The notes under the pieces: generated by a model
What the model was told of the DNA's origin: nothing
Database searches by the model: none
Seen by the model: the letters and a program-made list of their open reading frames with translations, nothing else
Assembly (NCBI GenBank): GCA_014904845.1
Contig: MU119207.1
Coordinates: forward strand, 675,086-739,085
Length of the DNA: 64,000 nucleotides
From: Acephala macrosclerotiorum
Lineage: Eukaryota > Ascomycota > Leotiomycetes > Helotiales > Mollisiaceae
Direction: 5' to 3'
Translations under genes and position numbers: made by a program
Shown: piece after piece, positions 1-11,246 of the stretch
Numbering within the stretch: position 1 is the first letter of the stretch
Layout: each line of letters begins with the position of its first letter

Positions 1-324
1 GGAAACTTCCATACTCGCTCGCTTAGGTGGCCCTTATTTAGCTTTCCCGAAGAACGGGAGCACTCGCAAGATTCAAGATCGCGATGAATTTATAAATTTC
101 AAAATTAGAATTATATAACGTGAGAAATCTGAACTTCTCGAAAAGATGCTCTGGAGCGATGAACTGGCTTTCTGCCGCCAGCATATCTCATCGACTAGAT
201 CTGGTCAGGTTGCATGCGTCTAAGATCGACAGACCTTGCGAACTTTATATTCCAATACAATCACGGCAAGCCCAAGGGCATCGACCAAGGTTGTATACCT
301 TCCAAATCATAATTCATAGACCAC
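1..324. other. Left-edge gap, no gene seen
   Basis: This is sequence downstream of the permease stop codon. One short open frame on the plus strand overlaps the permease 3' end and shows no recognisable domain. Nothing else stands out. Confidence 0.5.
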
Positions 325-2789
325 TTATGCTACCAACTCCGATAAAACTGGTTTTCGCCTCACAGAAAACCGAGATTGTTGCTTTCCCATCTCATGAGTT
401 GAATTTGGCCCAAGTCCATGACTAACACGACCCTCCCATCCATCATATTGCCCGAGTCTTCCATTGCTATTTGGTGGAGGTGAACTGGATTGTATAGTCG
501 AGGACCGATATCCGTCGTCCGTTTCCTCAATCTCATCCAGTCTCATGCCCACCTCTCTCCTCCACTGCAACGTGACAATCTCAAAGATTTGCGTCAAGCC
601 TCCAGTATCATGCTTGAAGATTGGCTCTCTCTTTACGTGCAGAGTCTTCCCTTCTCGCTCAGATCGTATCCGGATATAGAACCGGAATGCCACCCAATAC
701 AGAAAAGCAAAGAGTAGGAAACATACTGCCAACGTCTGACCACCCCACCATGGAACGAGATTACTAGTGCGAGTTGCTTGTGGAAAGGCAGGATCTGGTA
801 CCCATATGAATATGAGTGGGAACAGGCAACCGATCAACAAAATTGACGCAGCTGTTATGCTAATCCAAGGTCGCTTGAAAGCCGACTTTTCTGCCCAGCG
901 AACACTGGGAGTAAAGCGAAGGCATAGCAATCCGAATGCCACAGCAACGAAATATACAACGTCAATATCGTACACAAATGCTGTGGTAAGGTATGAATAA
1001 GCTGCCGTAGAATTATATGGTACTGGTACAATAGCCAGAACTGGAGCGACGACCAGAATAGTTGTGATTATCCAATGGAGCGCCAGTGTTGCAGCTGGGG
1101 TTTTCTCGAAATTCGTGTGGTATGAGGACCTAGATTTGGATTTCGGCTTGCGGCCGAAGATACTGCTGAGCGAAACGCCATAATTCTCTGCGAAGAAGAG
1201 CGAGTACGGCAGAATTCCTTCTTTCGCAATCTCTTGTTTGACTATTCAATCACACGTTAGTAGCTATCACCGACCCACTATAGGACATTATTACCTCGAG
1301 CTGTAGTAAAAGTAACAACGATAAGGTTTCCAAATGCAGAGATAGCTTTTATGCACGAAGCAAAAGTAGCCAAATGATTTTTGTTGGTCATTACATTACC
1401 AAGTGTCAGCTGCATGAAGACACCCATAACATCAATGCCGCCATCCTTGAAAAGCTGCGCCTTCGGAATTATCGCTGCCTAAGATTGGTAAGCAGCGTTC
1501 ATAAATACTGTCCCAGCGACGTACGTAGAGGATATTTACTGCCATATAAATCACAATGACTGTGATGACACCCGCGAAAGCTGCCCGAGGGAATACTTTT
1601 CGGGGCTCACGAACTTCAGCAACAACCTAAATTTGTTAGGACCTGAGCAAAGTCATGGATGTATCGAGCTGCTGCTGGAATAACCCACGTAGTTGATCTG
1701 ATGGAAGGCTCCAAAAGGCAAAATAATGAATATCATCGCTTCAGCGTAACGAAAGGGGAGCCTAGGGCTCTTGTCAAAGTTGAAGGAAGTCTTCGCATCA
1801 AAATTGTCCTTCGCCACATCATGATTGATCCCTGTTAGAAGGCCAAAAAGTCAGCTTAGGTGGGGGAATGCTGTAGTCTTTTGCGAATGCCAAACTTACA
1901 AATTATACCAATAATCACGACGAAGATAAGGATACTGAGCTTCAGAGTCCCGAAAAAATTATTCAACAGGATACCCCACTTCCTCGACAAGGCATGAAGC
2001 AAACAACAGAAAGTGTTTGCCGCAAGAGCAATTCCGATGACTTTCCCAGGAGTCTCTGTTATATGTGCAGCGTCGAGTATGTTGGTCGCGAAAGATACGG
2101 AATTTCCAGCAGTGTTTTCGAGGATAGTGAAGGTAATTCCGTACATGCAGGTAGCCAGAAAAAGTGGTGATTTCAACATGTAGTTAAACTAGAATTATTT
2201 CAGCCAAAGCGAGTGGTTTGTTGCATGTCCGCCAAGTACTCACATAATTCAGTCCATCTCCACTACGAATCGCAGATATCTTCTCTCCATTACGTCCAAA
2301 TGGCCATCTCGGTATGGTTAAACCCAGTTCCACAAACACAAAGACCCCTGCCAAGCAGATGATAGACCCGATCATCCATAGTATCAAGGACAATCCTATG
2401 CTTTTCGTGTTTGTGAATACAGCTGAGGCAGAACTGAAAATGCCGACACCTATCAACAAATCATCAATTGATCTTCTGTATCCAGCAGGTGACGATGTCT
2501 ACTACATACCAATCATTCGATTAAAAATCAAACATATTGTAGAATAATATCCCATACGTGCAGCCTCTTTGGGCAGCTCAGTAACGATCTTCGTCGGGTC
2601 CAGCTGTGCTGCTCGAAGTTCTCTCAGGTCGTCTGGGTCCAAGTCAGGGCTCCATTCTGTGTTATACTCTGAGCCATCTGCCATAGACGTAGGATCCTCG
2701 CTATCTGCTGGATAACGGTGAGCCATGTTGAATATTTGGCCCGTGTAAGTCCGATGCTGCTCAAGTGATGTATATGCTAGGTTGACCAT
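325..2789 (-). CDS. MUP1-like amino-acid (methionine-type) permease of the APC superfamily
   Basis: This is a polytopic plasma-membrane permease predicted to import methionine or related amino acids. Seven exons join in frame: 2789-2510, 2449-2244, 2188-1900, 1831-1689, 1626-1525, 1478-1295 and 1241-325. They give about 706 residues. The hydrophilic N-terminus (about 85 residues) is followed by the first APC helix with the motif NRMIGVGIFSSASAV. The family signature GLNYFNYMLKSP at the helix 2-3 junction and REPRKVFPRAAFAGV later in the protein are typical of MUP1-type permeases. The start is an ATG at 2789. The C-terminal hydrophilic tail of roughly 100 residues is longer than in yeast Mup1. 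The fifth intron (1479-1524) is only 46 nt, and reading through it would look like a frameshift. No lesion was found. Substrate specificity is inferred from family only. Confidence 0.85.
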
Positions 2790-3791
2790 GGGGGAAAACC
2801 ATCACGGGCAAGGTGATTGCAGGGAGCAGCCCACCAAAGCATTCGTATCTTACAGCTTTCGTTGAAAGTGAATATCATAGGGCCGGAGAACCCCATGTCT
2901 CATTAATATCATATGCTTAGCGTAAGTGTCGTGGAAATGCCATGCGACCACCACCACGGACCCCTGCAGGGCGATAGGTATTGCAGCACCTTCGATCATT
3001 CTTCTCAAAAAGATCGGGCGGCTCTGCAGAGAACCCGAACAACCTCCAAGAGCTTCACAGAATTCTCAAAGAAGTCAGCTCTGACTTCTTGATGTGAACT
3101 GTGTTAGAGTGAATAAAGCGTAGAAAAAAGCTCTACAAATGGAGCATAAGGAGAAATCTTTTACGCACGCACAGAATGGCTAATCCGTCTGTTATCTTGC
3201 GCCGTATTTCTCATTGGGCTTAAACTTTGAGACAAGTTTTTTGCTTCTGCGCCAAAGCCAGCTATAACAGGGCTCACATTTCCGCCACGCCGCCACGTTC
3301 GATAATTTCTATATGAATTGTAGATATTTATAGCCAAGCATTGACGAGAAATCTGACTGACTGAGAGCTGGTAGATTCGCAATTCTTTGCATGAAACCTG
3401 ACAGCCGACGCACTTGGACAAGACACTTGCGACATTGTCTGACAACATTTACACCTGTTTAGTCACGTATACCAAGGGGACGAAAAGATAGCTGGCAATA
3501 ACTTTCGCGCCAAGACTTAGCCACCAACTAAGACATTGAGCCGAAAGCCACTAACTTGGTGATGGTCGGATCCTGCCGCCCAATGTCTCAGATAACCGCC
3601 TTCTCACTGGCAGTGCTCAAAGAAGAAAAGAAAAGGAGTGGACAAACGCTGAATCTCGACCAGGCCAGGTCCGCCGATGCTGAAGTGAGGTTGGGTTTCC
3701 AAATCTTCGATCTTGAATCCCAATAACTGCTGAGGTAAGGTTATCATCTGGATCTCCAACCTTAAACGAATCTACTTTCCCCACACTCACG
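2790..3791. other. Intergenic region between divergent genes
   Basis: About 1 kb separates the divergently transcribed permease and the next plus-strand gene, so it probably holds both promoters. A 95-residue open frame on the minus strand (3161-3448) has no recognisable features and is taken as chance. Confidence 0.5.
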
Positions 3792-6540
3792 ATGATCCTT
3801 ATCATTATTGAAGATGTAGTTCAAGGCCTAGCAACCGCTCAAAATATCTACAAGATTGCATTTCGTAATGTAGGCAATGAGAGTCAGTTGCCACAAGAAA
3901 CCATCCTGAACTTAAGTTATAGCTCACAGCTGCAGACTCATCATACAAAGAATTCGGAGAAGACATCAGGAAGCTTGCGATTAATCTGGATCTTCTGTTC
4001 AATGTTTTACAACGCGCGGAGTATCATGCGGGAACATCAGACAAGTCAAGTAATTGGCCCAGTCCATGTGTCGAGGCACAACTTGTGGGCAACTTCATGG
4101 GAACTCTGAAGGAGTGCGAGTATTTATTGAACGACCAACGATACTTCCAAAGGAGTGGAGGGTTCATACAAACTCTTCTGTTGTATGCTCACATCGAGCC
4201 AGAGGTTCAAGCACTGAGGAAGCGCATAACATGTCATAACCTCAAAGTAAGGCACTCAGCCAGCCAGGAATTAAACCTTCGGAATTCTGACAGACCTTCC
4301 AGCTCTCTATTATCTTCAGTATCCTAGATTCGTATGTCGTACATCCTTCCACGGCCCTTACGTTGCGCTCATTGATACAGTCAGGTCCTGGAAGATCGGT
4401 CCTTTCACATTGTCGACTCTACGGCTTACATACTTGGTTATGCAGAACAGTTAGGACGCCGTGCACATGAAGAAGAGGATGGCAAACCTCTACCTCGTCT
4501 CGGAATGGGGACTGTTTTGATCCCACGAGAGCTTGAAGACGGGTTCATCAGGACCACTCGGCAGACAAACCCTGACCTGTTCACACTGCGACCAGACCTC
4601 GACGCAGCCCTCATATACTTCAATAACATAGAGAACTCAGCAAAACAGGAGGTTCAAAGCGATATCATATATCATATTACTATCCTTGATTTGATGATGG
4701 CTATGTGGCTAGTCAAGACCATTCGAGGTTCCAGAGAATATCAAGTTGCTGCAGCATATCCTTCAGTGAACGCGTTCCAACGTCTGCTGGATAGTTGGGG
4801 GATGACAGTTGAGCGGTTCTTTGACTATTTTGAACAGGCAAGCTTCTCTATGCTCTCAGGATATGCGTGAACACCTACTCACATCCATCTTTTAGTCCCT
4901 ACAAGATGCATTGAGACGCATTCTTGGTCGCCACTTAATTCTTCCTCCCACTCCTGACCTGATAGCGATTTTTGAGCGACAAAGGCCCCCTAGCCAACAA
5001 ATCCAGCAGAGTCCTCTACTTCAGAAAGCCGAGAACTTTCAACAGAAGCAGCAAAATCCCATAGAACTAGACGACACATCAGTACCGAACTGGGAGGTTG
5101 AACGGATACAACGTGGGGTGAAGGAAATGAGCGCGTGCGTAATTTGAAACCCTTTCGAGATCATGCTCACGATTCAAGGTTCTTGATGACTTCAGACCCG
5201 GACTATACGCAGACTTTGCAGGTCTACAAGCAGACGGAAACCCGATCGAGCCTAGTCTTGGTGAAGACATCTCTTTCGGGTGGAAGGGAAAAGGAAAGCA
5301 CGTATGTACCACTGTTTTCATCTGTTGACGGAAATTAATTGACTGCAGAGATAATTATGATCTTGGTCAAGTCCAAGTCATCCCATCTTATGCCCTGCGT
5401 ACCTGGACCGCGCCTTCGTTAGAGCCTCAAACTATGATGTTTCGTACTGATCAGAATTCCCCATTCTCTCGAACTCTTGTGTTTCACCAAAACAGAGGTT
5501 GTGATGAGACCATCCGATCTAAATGTCCCATAAGCTGACAGTATTTAGATATGTTCGACTTTCAACAGAAGATGACTGGATATAGAGTTGTCCACGATGA
5601 GTGAGTGCACTTCGTCACAATGTTTCCTACCTCTCAAGTCGACATAAGATAACGATTCGACAGGCCTCGAGTACTAGCCACATCACAAGAATCCAAATTG
5701 CTTGGAGGTTCAAACCGTCAAGATCTTGGCAGACTTCAACTTTGGTCAGCACCACCACCTTCGAAAGACGACATCAAAAGCTCATCATCACAATCCTCAA
5801 CATCTCATACCTCAAGCTCGAAACGAATGTCGCAGGCATCTTCGTCCAGCAACTCAAGCTCAAAGAAGAAGTCCACACCATCTATCTTCTCTAGAACATC
5901 ACGATCATCCTCAGCTTCTCGAAGTACTATCGTTGTACAGCCACCGTCGTATATAGGCACGAACGGTTCACAGAATCCAATTCTACTTGCACCAATTGCT
6001 CCATGTGTTGTGCTGTTCGCGCATAAAGCACCTACGATCTCTGCGAGAGTTGAGGGAAGAGATATCTCGAGATCGTTCTTAGTGATCGAAAGTCAGTTCC
6101 TCTGTTGCTTTAACTTCCACTACTTCGAGGTAGAGTTCAATATTAACTGTTCTCTAGTCGGACCTGACGTCACTGTGGAAGAAGAGTTGATTGAGGAGGC
6201 CCTTGAACCATCATCGCATCGCTGCGCCATCGAGAGAAAATCGACTTATTTGCAAGCAAGAAGGTCACCAGAAACAAGCGATTCCGGGTTGTGGGATCTT
6301 GCAGCGGTCGGTCTACATCAACGAGAGAGGGAAACAGATGTAGTGAAGAAGTTGAAGCATGTAGTTCTTCAATTCGATACCCATGAGGGTGAGTTCGCTG
6401 GATGAATTCTCAACTCGAGGAAAGAGGAAGGCTGACTTTTGGTAGGCCTTACTCAATTCATATCGAAGTTCAACCAAGTCAAGGGTATAGCGAGTATACG
6501 ATTGGCAAAGTTTATACAGGCAACTGGAGGCACAAAATGA
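3792..6540 (+). CDS. Fungal protein of unknown function with serine-rich central region
   Basis: I do not recognise a named family. The start is taken at the ATG at 3792. Clear exons are 3792-3864, 3936-4246, 4294-4331 (38 nt), 4381-4837 and from 4896, with later exons covering roughly 5180-5300, 5350-5490, 5550-5600, 5665-6090 and a last exon ending at the TGA at 6538-6540. The N-terminal half is alpha-helical looking (EGLATAQNIYKIAF-like start, then leucine-rich segments). A basic, serine-rich stretch of about 60 residues follows near 5780-5930. The C-terminal part ends TQFISKFNQVKGIASI. The exon junction around 5050-5140 is uncertain. The layout resembles large lineage-expanded fungal proteins of unknown role, and a regulatory or scaffold role would be a guess. 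One intron uses a GC donor. Confidence 0.6.
4838..4895 (+). other. Probable GC-AG intron, 58 nt
   Basis: The upstream exon ends in CAG and the intron begins GCAAGC, which matches the strong exon context known for GC-AG introns. It ends TTTTAG. Only this choice keeps the frame (…DYFEQ joined to SLQDALRR…). The nearest GT donor in the area shifts the frame. Confidence 0.65.
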
Positions 6541-7118
6541 ATAAGAGGATGATATTTGGATTGGTGAGGCTCGCTAAAGTCAGGGTTCCGCCTCGGCTCT
6601 GGGAGGGAAGAATCGCCCCACTCGGACTTATGAGCACCACCCACCCTTCTGAACCTCTATGTGTAGATAGAGAAGAGTTACCAGTTACGTTTCTGTCATG
6701 AATGAACGGATTGAAGGTCTGGATGTGAGGAGTGCCTCCAATTTTAGAAAGTTATCGGACTCGTACTCGCACACGCACTATCATGCACGTGCCGATGCGG
6801 GTTCCTCAAAGCAGAGTCGCCATCCAGGTTCGGGTCCCGCGGCTCCCCTTCAGTCGTCTCCCTCAATAAGCCCCCCCAACCTTGTGGCATTCTCAGAATC
6901 TGAAAGCACTGAACAACTTAGTCGCTGATTTTCGCTATCTTCACGTGGAATTTCACCACCGTTGCATCATCCGAGAACCCCTCATTTGTCTTCTGAAGAT
7001 CTACTACCTCGCATCTTTAAGCCAACTTAAAAAGTTATCCTCTTGTTCCAGTGAGACTGTCCCAAGATTCTATATATCGCGATCTCCACTTCCATTCTCG
7101 ATCTCGGATTTTACCACC
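6541..7118. other. Intergenic region upstream of oxygenase gene
   Basis: Short overlapping frames only. It probably contains the 3' end of the preceding transcript and the promoter of the TauD-type gene. No distinct site was recognised. Confidence 0.4.
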
Positions 7119-8482
7119 ATGTCGACGCTCACGCTCACACAACAACAGCCTGATATATCCTATCACCCTGACTTTGAAAAGTACAAGTTGCGAACAGAAC
7201 GCCGAAAAGCGCAAGGACTGCCCAGCTCAGGGCTTCCAGTGGGCTTTCCTGCTCAATTGACAGGACCACTTGTTTGGCAAGGGAAGGACTTCAAAGATGA
7301 GAGTCCATGGGACTTGATTTTGACAGAACCCCAACTTGAGGAGATTCATGCTGCTCTAGAACATTTCAAGGGTACGTATCATGAACTTGCCGGTGTGAAC
7401 CTCAACTGATGGGCGACCGCTAGGACTCGACAAGCCAATCGGCCATATCAGCCGGGAAACTTTCCCACTGCCAAATCTCTCCCCAATACTGCGCGAACAC
7501 GTTCGCATCTTGCAATCCGGACGGGGATTCTTCGTCCTCCGCGGCCTCACCGTAGACCGCTACACCATCCTCGAAAACACTATCATCTACGCTGGGATCT
7601 CCTCCTACGTCGGCTCTATCCGCGGTCGCCAAGACACCAAAATCATCGACGGCATCAAACAATCTTCAATGCTAAACCACATCAAAGATCTCAGTCAGAC
7701 AGCTGTCGCCGGAAAGATAGGAGCCCCGGCTTATACTACCGATAAGCAGGTTTTTCATACAGATGCGGGGGATATTGTGAGTTTGTTTTGTTTAGGGACA
7801 GCGAAGGAGGGGGGTGCGAGTAAATTGGCTAGTAGTTGGAGGGTTTATAATGAGTTGGCGAGGACGAGGCCGGATTTGATTGGGACGTTGGCCGGGGATT
7901 GGGTGTTTGATGGGTGAGTACCGTTCTCGGATTGCGTAGAGGGGGTACTAACGAAACCAGGTATGGGAATTCTGAGCAGCCATACACCATTAGACCTCTT
8001 CTTCATCACACACCAGCAAAGGGCGAAGATCCCGAGCGTGTAGTGATCCAATATGCCCGTCGAGGATTCACTGGATTCCTAAATCTCCCAAGAAGCGAGG
8101 GTATTCCTCCGATTACAGAAGCTCAAGCGGAGGCTCTCGATGCGCTCCACTTCCTGGCCGAGAAATTCAGTCTTACTCTTGACTTTCAGAAAGGAGATAT
8201 TCAGTACGTGAACAATCTGAGTATCTTTCATGCGCGGGATGGCTTCATTGATGCGCCGGGACATGAGTGAGCTTCGGTTTTTCTTTTGTTGCGAACCATC
8301 AGGTGGCTGACTTGCATGGCAGGAGACACTTGATCAGGCTTTGGTTGAGGGATCCTGAGCTTGCTTGGGAAACTCCGGAACCATTGAGACCAAGATGGGA
8401 TGCGCTATATAAAGATGTGACGGAAGACGAGCAGGTATTCCCACTCGAACCAAGGATTCGTGGTGGCGCCGGCAAAGCTTAG
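7119..8482 (+). CDS. TauD/TfdA-family dioxygenase-like protein
   Basis: This is a predicted Fe(II)-dependent, 2-oxoglutarate-type oxygenase of the TauD/TfdA fold, cytosolic, substrate unknown. Four exons (7119-7371, 7424-7913, 7961-8266, 8323-8482) give 402 residues. The first ATG sits in a good context (CCACCATGTCG). The putative metal motif is HTDAGD, which fits H-x-D, in the second exon. The distal histidine is probably in NNLSIFHARDGF or in the RHLIRLWLRDPELAW segment that closes the domain and contains the co-substrate arginine region. The length fits fungal TauD-like proteins, which are longer than bacterial TauD. All three introns are 47-56 nt with clean GT-AG ends. Taurine or sulfonate use should not be assumed, because fungal paralogues are diverse. 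Confidence 0.8.
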
Positions 8483-9399
8483 AGGTTTTCATCTGCTCAA
8501 TTCCTGGATCCAAATGACTTCAATAGCGACACGACAAGTAGGACAATGAGGGGCTTCTTTTGGTCTCTTTCCTCGCCCCGTCCCGCCCCGCTCCGCTCAA
8601 TGTTTCTGCTGAGTTCCGGAATTCAGAGGTTCAAACTTGAAGATTGAAAATCAGGTAATCAGAATTATGCTTGTATCCACACGTTCAATGTGTGATCTGA
8701 GGATAAAATTTAATTTAGCAAACAACGCCCAGACTTCAAGATGATTCAAGATCTCGCGGGAGAGATCCGAGGATACCTATTGCAAATGGACAAAAATAAA
8801 CATTCTCACACCTATGAAACCAAGTCAAGCGACAAGCGAATAGATTCCTTGAGCATCATTCACTTGGTATTCTCGGAAGCTGTTTCTGACATCAAGTCGA
8901 GTATCAAAACTTTCTTGCCACGTTGGCGTTTGTCCACTTGAATGGTATTCAGACTGCCAATGCCAATTCGTAGACTCCCAATGTTGGCAAGAGCCTCGAT
9001 TGCATACAGGCTTGAACGTGATGCGGGAAAATCGAAAACTAAAATGTATCGTTGAATGGAAGAGGCAAGGAAGGATGCTAGAGATTGTAGAAGAAATTAA
9101 GCATCGTATTCGTATTTCATTGTCGCATTTTATACGAAGCTCACGTGCAATCGCGGGGTTCCGCCGCTTGCAAAATCGCGCCCTTAAGCATGAGCTGATC
9201 CTGAGACGACTGTCCCCGATTCTTTCCACTCTACCGACACCATCGCCGAGCATGTTCCTGCATTCACCGTTTGAACACATGTTGAATGATCTGATCTCTC
9301 CTCTCACCTTCGCCCAGCTAAGTCCATTCAAATATCCTCTCCTTTCCTTCCCTTCATCCTTCCCAGCATGCACAATCACAACACCACAATACCGACAAG
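8483..9399. other. Intergenic region, about 0.9 kb
   Basis: A 199-residue plus frame (9000-9599) and a 220-residue minus frame (8825-9487) overlap here. Neither resembles a known family, and both run into the next gene's first exon, so both are treated as chance. The stretch just before 9400 is pyrimidine-rich, as expected for a fungal core promoter. Confidence 0.45.
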
Positions 9400-10817
9400 A
9401 TGTCGTTCTCAACCCTCCGAACACAAGCCCAAGTATGGCCCCTCTGGCTTCCAAGAGCCCTTGCACAAGCAGAGAAACAAGTAGCATCTGCGGCTCTGCC
9501 TACGGTGTGCAAACAACCACTTCCCCCCCTCTTATTCTCTGCTTCGTTCCAATCTCTCCTTCCCATGACACGAGGCTCCCTATCAGCGAAATGGAATAAG
9601 GCTACGAATACGTTACAACGATTCCAACCTTATCTACAAATCCGGACATCTGCTGTCCAATGTAGAGCTGCGTACTCGACTTCACGAATCTCGACACGAA
9701 TTACGAACCAGAACAGAGGATTCACAACAACGGCTACGAGTCCGCCACCAGTGGCGGAAGAGCATACGGAGGATGCTGCGAGTAAGAAGCCGATATGGGA
9801 GGCTCCTAGGGATGTGGAGAACCGACCCGTTACTATCATCGGTGCTGGAGTCTTAGGTAGACGACTAGCAGTCATCGTACGCCTCCCCTTGCACCCCCCC
9901 CCCCCCCCCCCCACCTCTGTCTGCTTATTGACCATCCGCAGTGGGCATCAACAGGCCGACCAGTCAACCTCTACGACGAAGATCCCCTCGCTTTCGAAAC
10001 AGCAACCCCCTACATAGCAGACACACTCTCCCTCTACTGCAGCAACTACGGCACGCACCCGGGCCATGTACACTTCTCCTCCTCCCTCCTCGAAGCCGTG
10101 TCAAACTCTTGGTTGATAATCGAATGCGTACCCGAAGACATCGAACTCAAGATCTCCGTTCTCGGTCGCTTAGATCGTCTTGCTCCCGCTGACGCTATCA
10201 TCGCTACCAATTCTTCGAGTTTTGCGTCAAGGGAGTTAGTATCTGAGGTAAAGCGTAGAGAACGGGTGTTGAATACGCTTTATTATGTTCCGCCGGCAAA
10301 TAAATGCGTTGAGCTTATGAGTTGCGGGTACACATCCCCCTCTCTCGTCTCATTCTTGACAGCACAGATGAGGGAGGTTGGGTTGATGCCGTTTGTGGTC
10401 GGCCGCGAATCTACAGGAATGATATTCCCCCGTCTCTGGGCCGCCCTAAAACGCGAGACCCTCCTCATACTAAAAGATTCCGTCGCCAAACCCGAAGAAA
10501 TTGACGAGCTATTCCGCGACTTCTTCGGTGCAGCCAAAGGTCCCTGTGAAAAGATGGATGAGATAGGATTAGATACCATAGCAGCGGTAGAGAGGAAATT
10601 TCTAGATGAGAAAGAGAAGAGAAATGAGACGGAGTTGTGGAGGGGAAGGGGACATTTGAGGTGGCTGGAAGAGGAGTTTGTTGAGAGGGGACGGTTGGGG
10701 GAGAAGACGGGAGAGGGGTTGGTTTGTCATAAGTCAGAGGAGGAGAGGAATAGGAGGGGGCATAGGGATGGAGAGGTGGTGTGGAATGAGCATGCTGTTG
10801 ATTTGAGTGGGATGTAA
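9400..10817 (+). CDS. 3-hydroxyacyl-CoA (3-hydroxybutyryl-CoA) dehydrogenase-like protein, probably mitochondrial
   Basis: This is a predicted NAD-dependent oxidoreductase of the 3-hydroxyacyl-CoA dehydrogenase family. Two exons (9400-9876, 9942-10817) give 449 residues. The first 130 residues are rich in Arg, Ser, Thr and Ala with almost no acidic residues until about 110, consistent with a mitochondrial presequence plus linker. The Rossmann motif VTIIGAGVLGRRLAVIWAS spans the intron, followed by the acidic NLYDED end of strand 2. Family landmarks ECVPEDIELK, ATNSSSFASREL and YVPPANKCVELM then follow, the last corresponding to the usual NPP-x4-VE segment with YVPP instead of HFMNP. The C-terminal domain is present, ending in a charged tail. 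The dehydrogenase family call is firm. The CoA substrate is not certain, because the catalytic His context is altered. Confidence 0.8.
9894..9912 (+). repeat. Poly-C tract (19 C) inside an intron
   Basis: An uninterrupted run of 19 cytosines lies inside the 65-nt intron 9877-9941 of the dehydrogenase gene, between the donor and the acceptor CCGCAG. Such tracts are length-unstable and may also be a consensus artefact. Confidence 0.85.
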
Positions 10818-11246
10818 GTGTTACTGGAATAGGATAAAGCATGGGCTGGGAAGCGGGAATCAGGAATCGGCGTTTGGGTTGGATTTATAACATAAACACA
10901 TTGGCATGTCATGGGATGGGAATGGAAGGGGTGAAAATTGGTTGGTTGATTGTCTAGTGCAAGAAAAGCACTCCAGGACACAGAAAGATTAGATAAGATC
11001 ATAATATCATGTTGAATTTTGTATTCGATTTTTGATGTTGAGGGGGCGAAGTGGTTTCAGACCTTCAGCTTGGCTCGGAGCCTATGACGGAAGCAAGTTG
11101 ATTTCGGACATTCCAATTTATTTTCCTATTCGGAGGCCAGCAGCTTGCATCCCTGTTCTCCCAACAGAAAGGCAATCATGAATATCCCTCTTTCATGAAA
11201 AGCTACATATCCTTCTATAGTCCACCTTCCAACAGCAGTGCGGCAT
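10818..11246. other. Convergent intergenic region
   Basis: The dehydrogenase and the cation exchanger converge here, so this holds two 3' ends. No gene or strong repeat was seen. Confidence 0.5.

Noticed and set aside
1479..1524. Frameshift in the permease gene
   Set aside because: A 46-nt GT-AG intron explains it and restores the family sequence.
6832..6855. Possible RNA polymerase III B-box (GGTTCGGGTCCC)
   Set aside because: No A-box or cloverleaf structure upstream within tRNA distance.
8825..9487. 220-codon minus-strand frame upstream of the dehydrogenase
   Set aside because: It lacks family features and overlaps the real first exon in the opposite strand.
10465..10842. 125-codon minus-strand frame, Pro/Ser rich
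   Set aside because: Shadow of the dehydrogenase C-terminus, whose charged codons create it.
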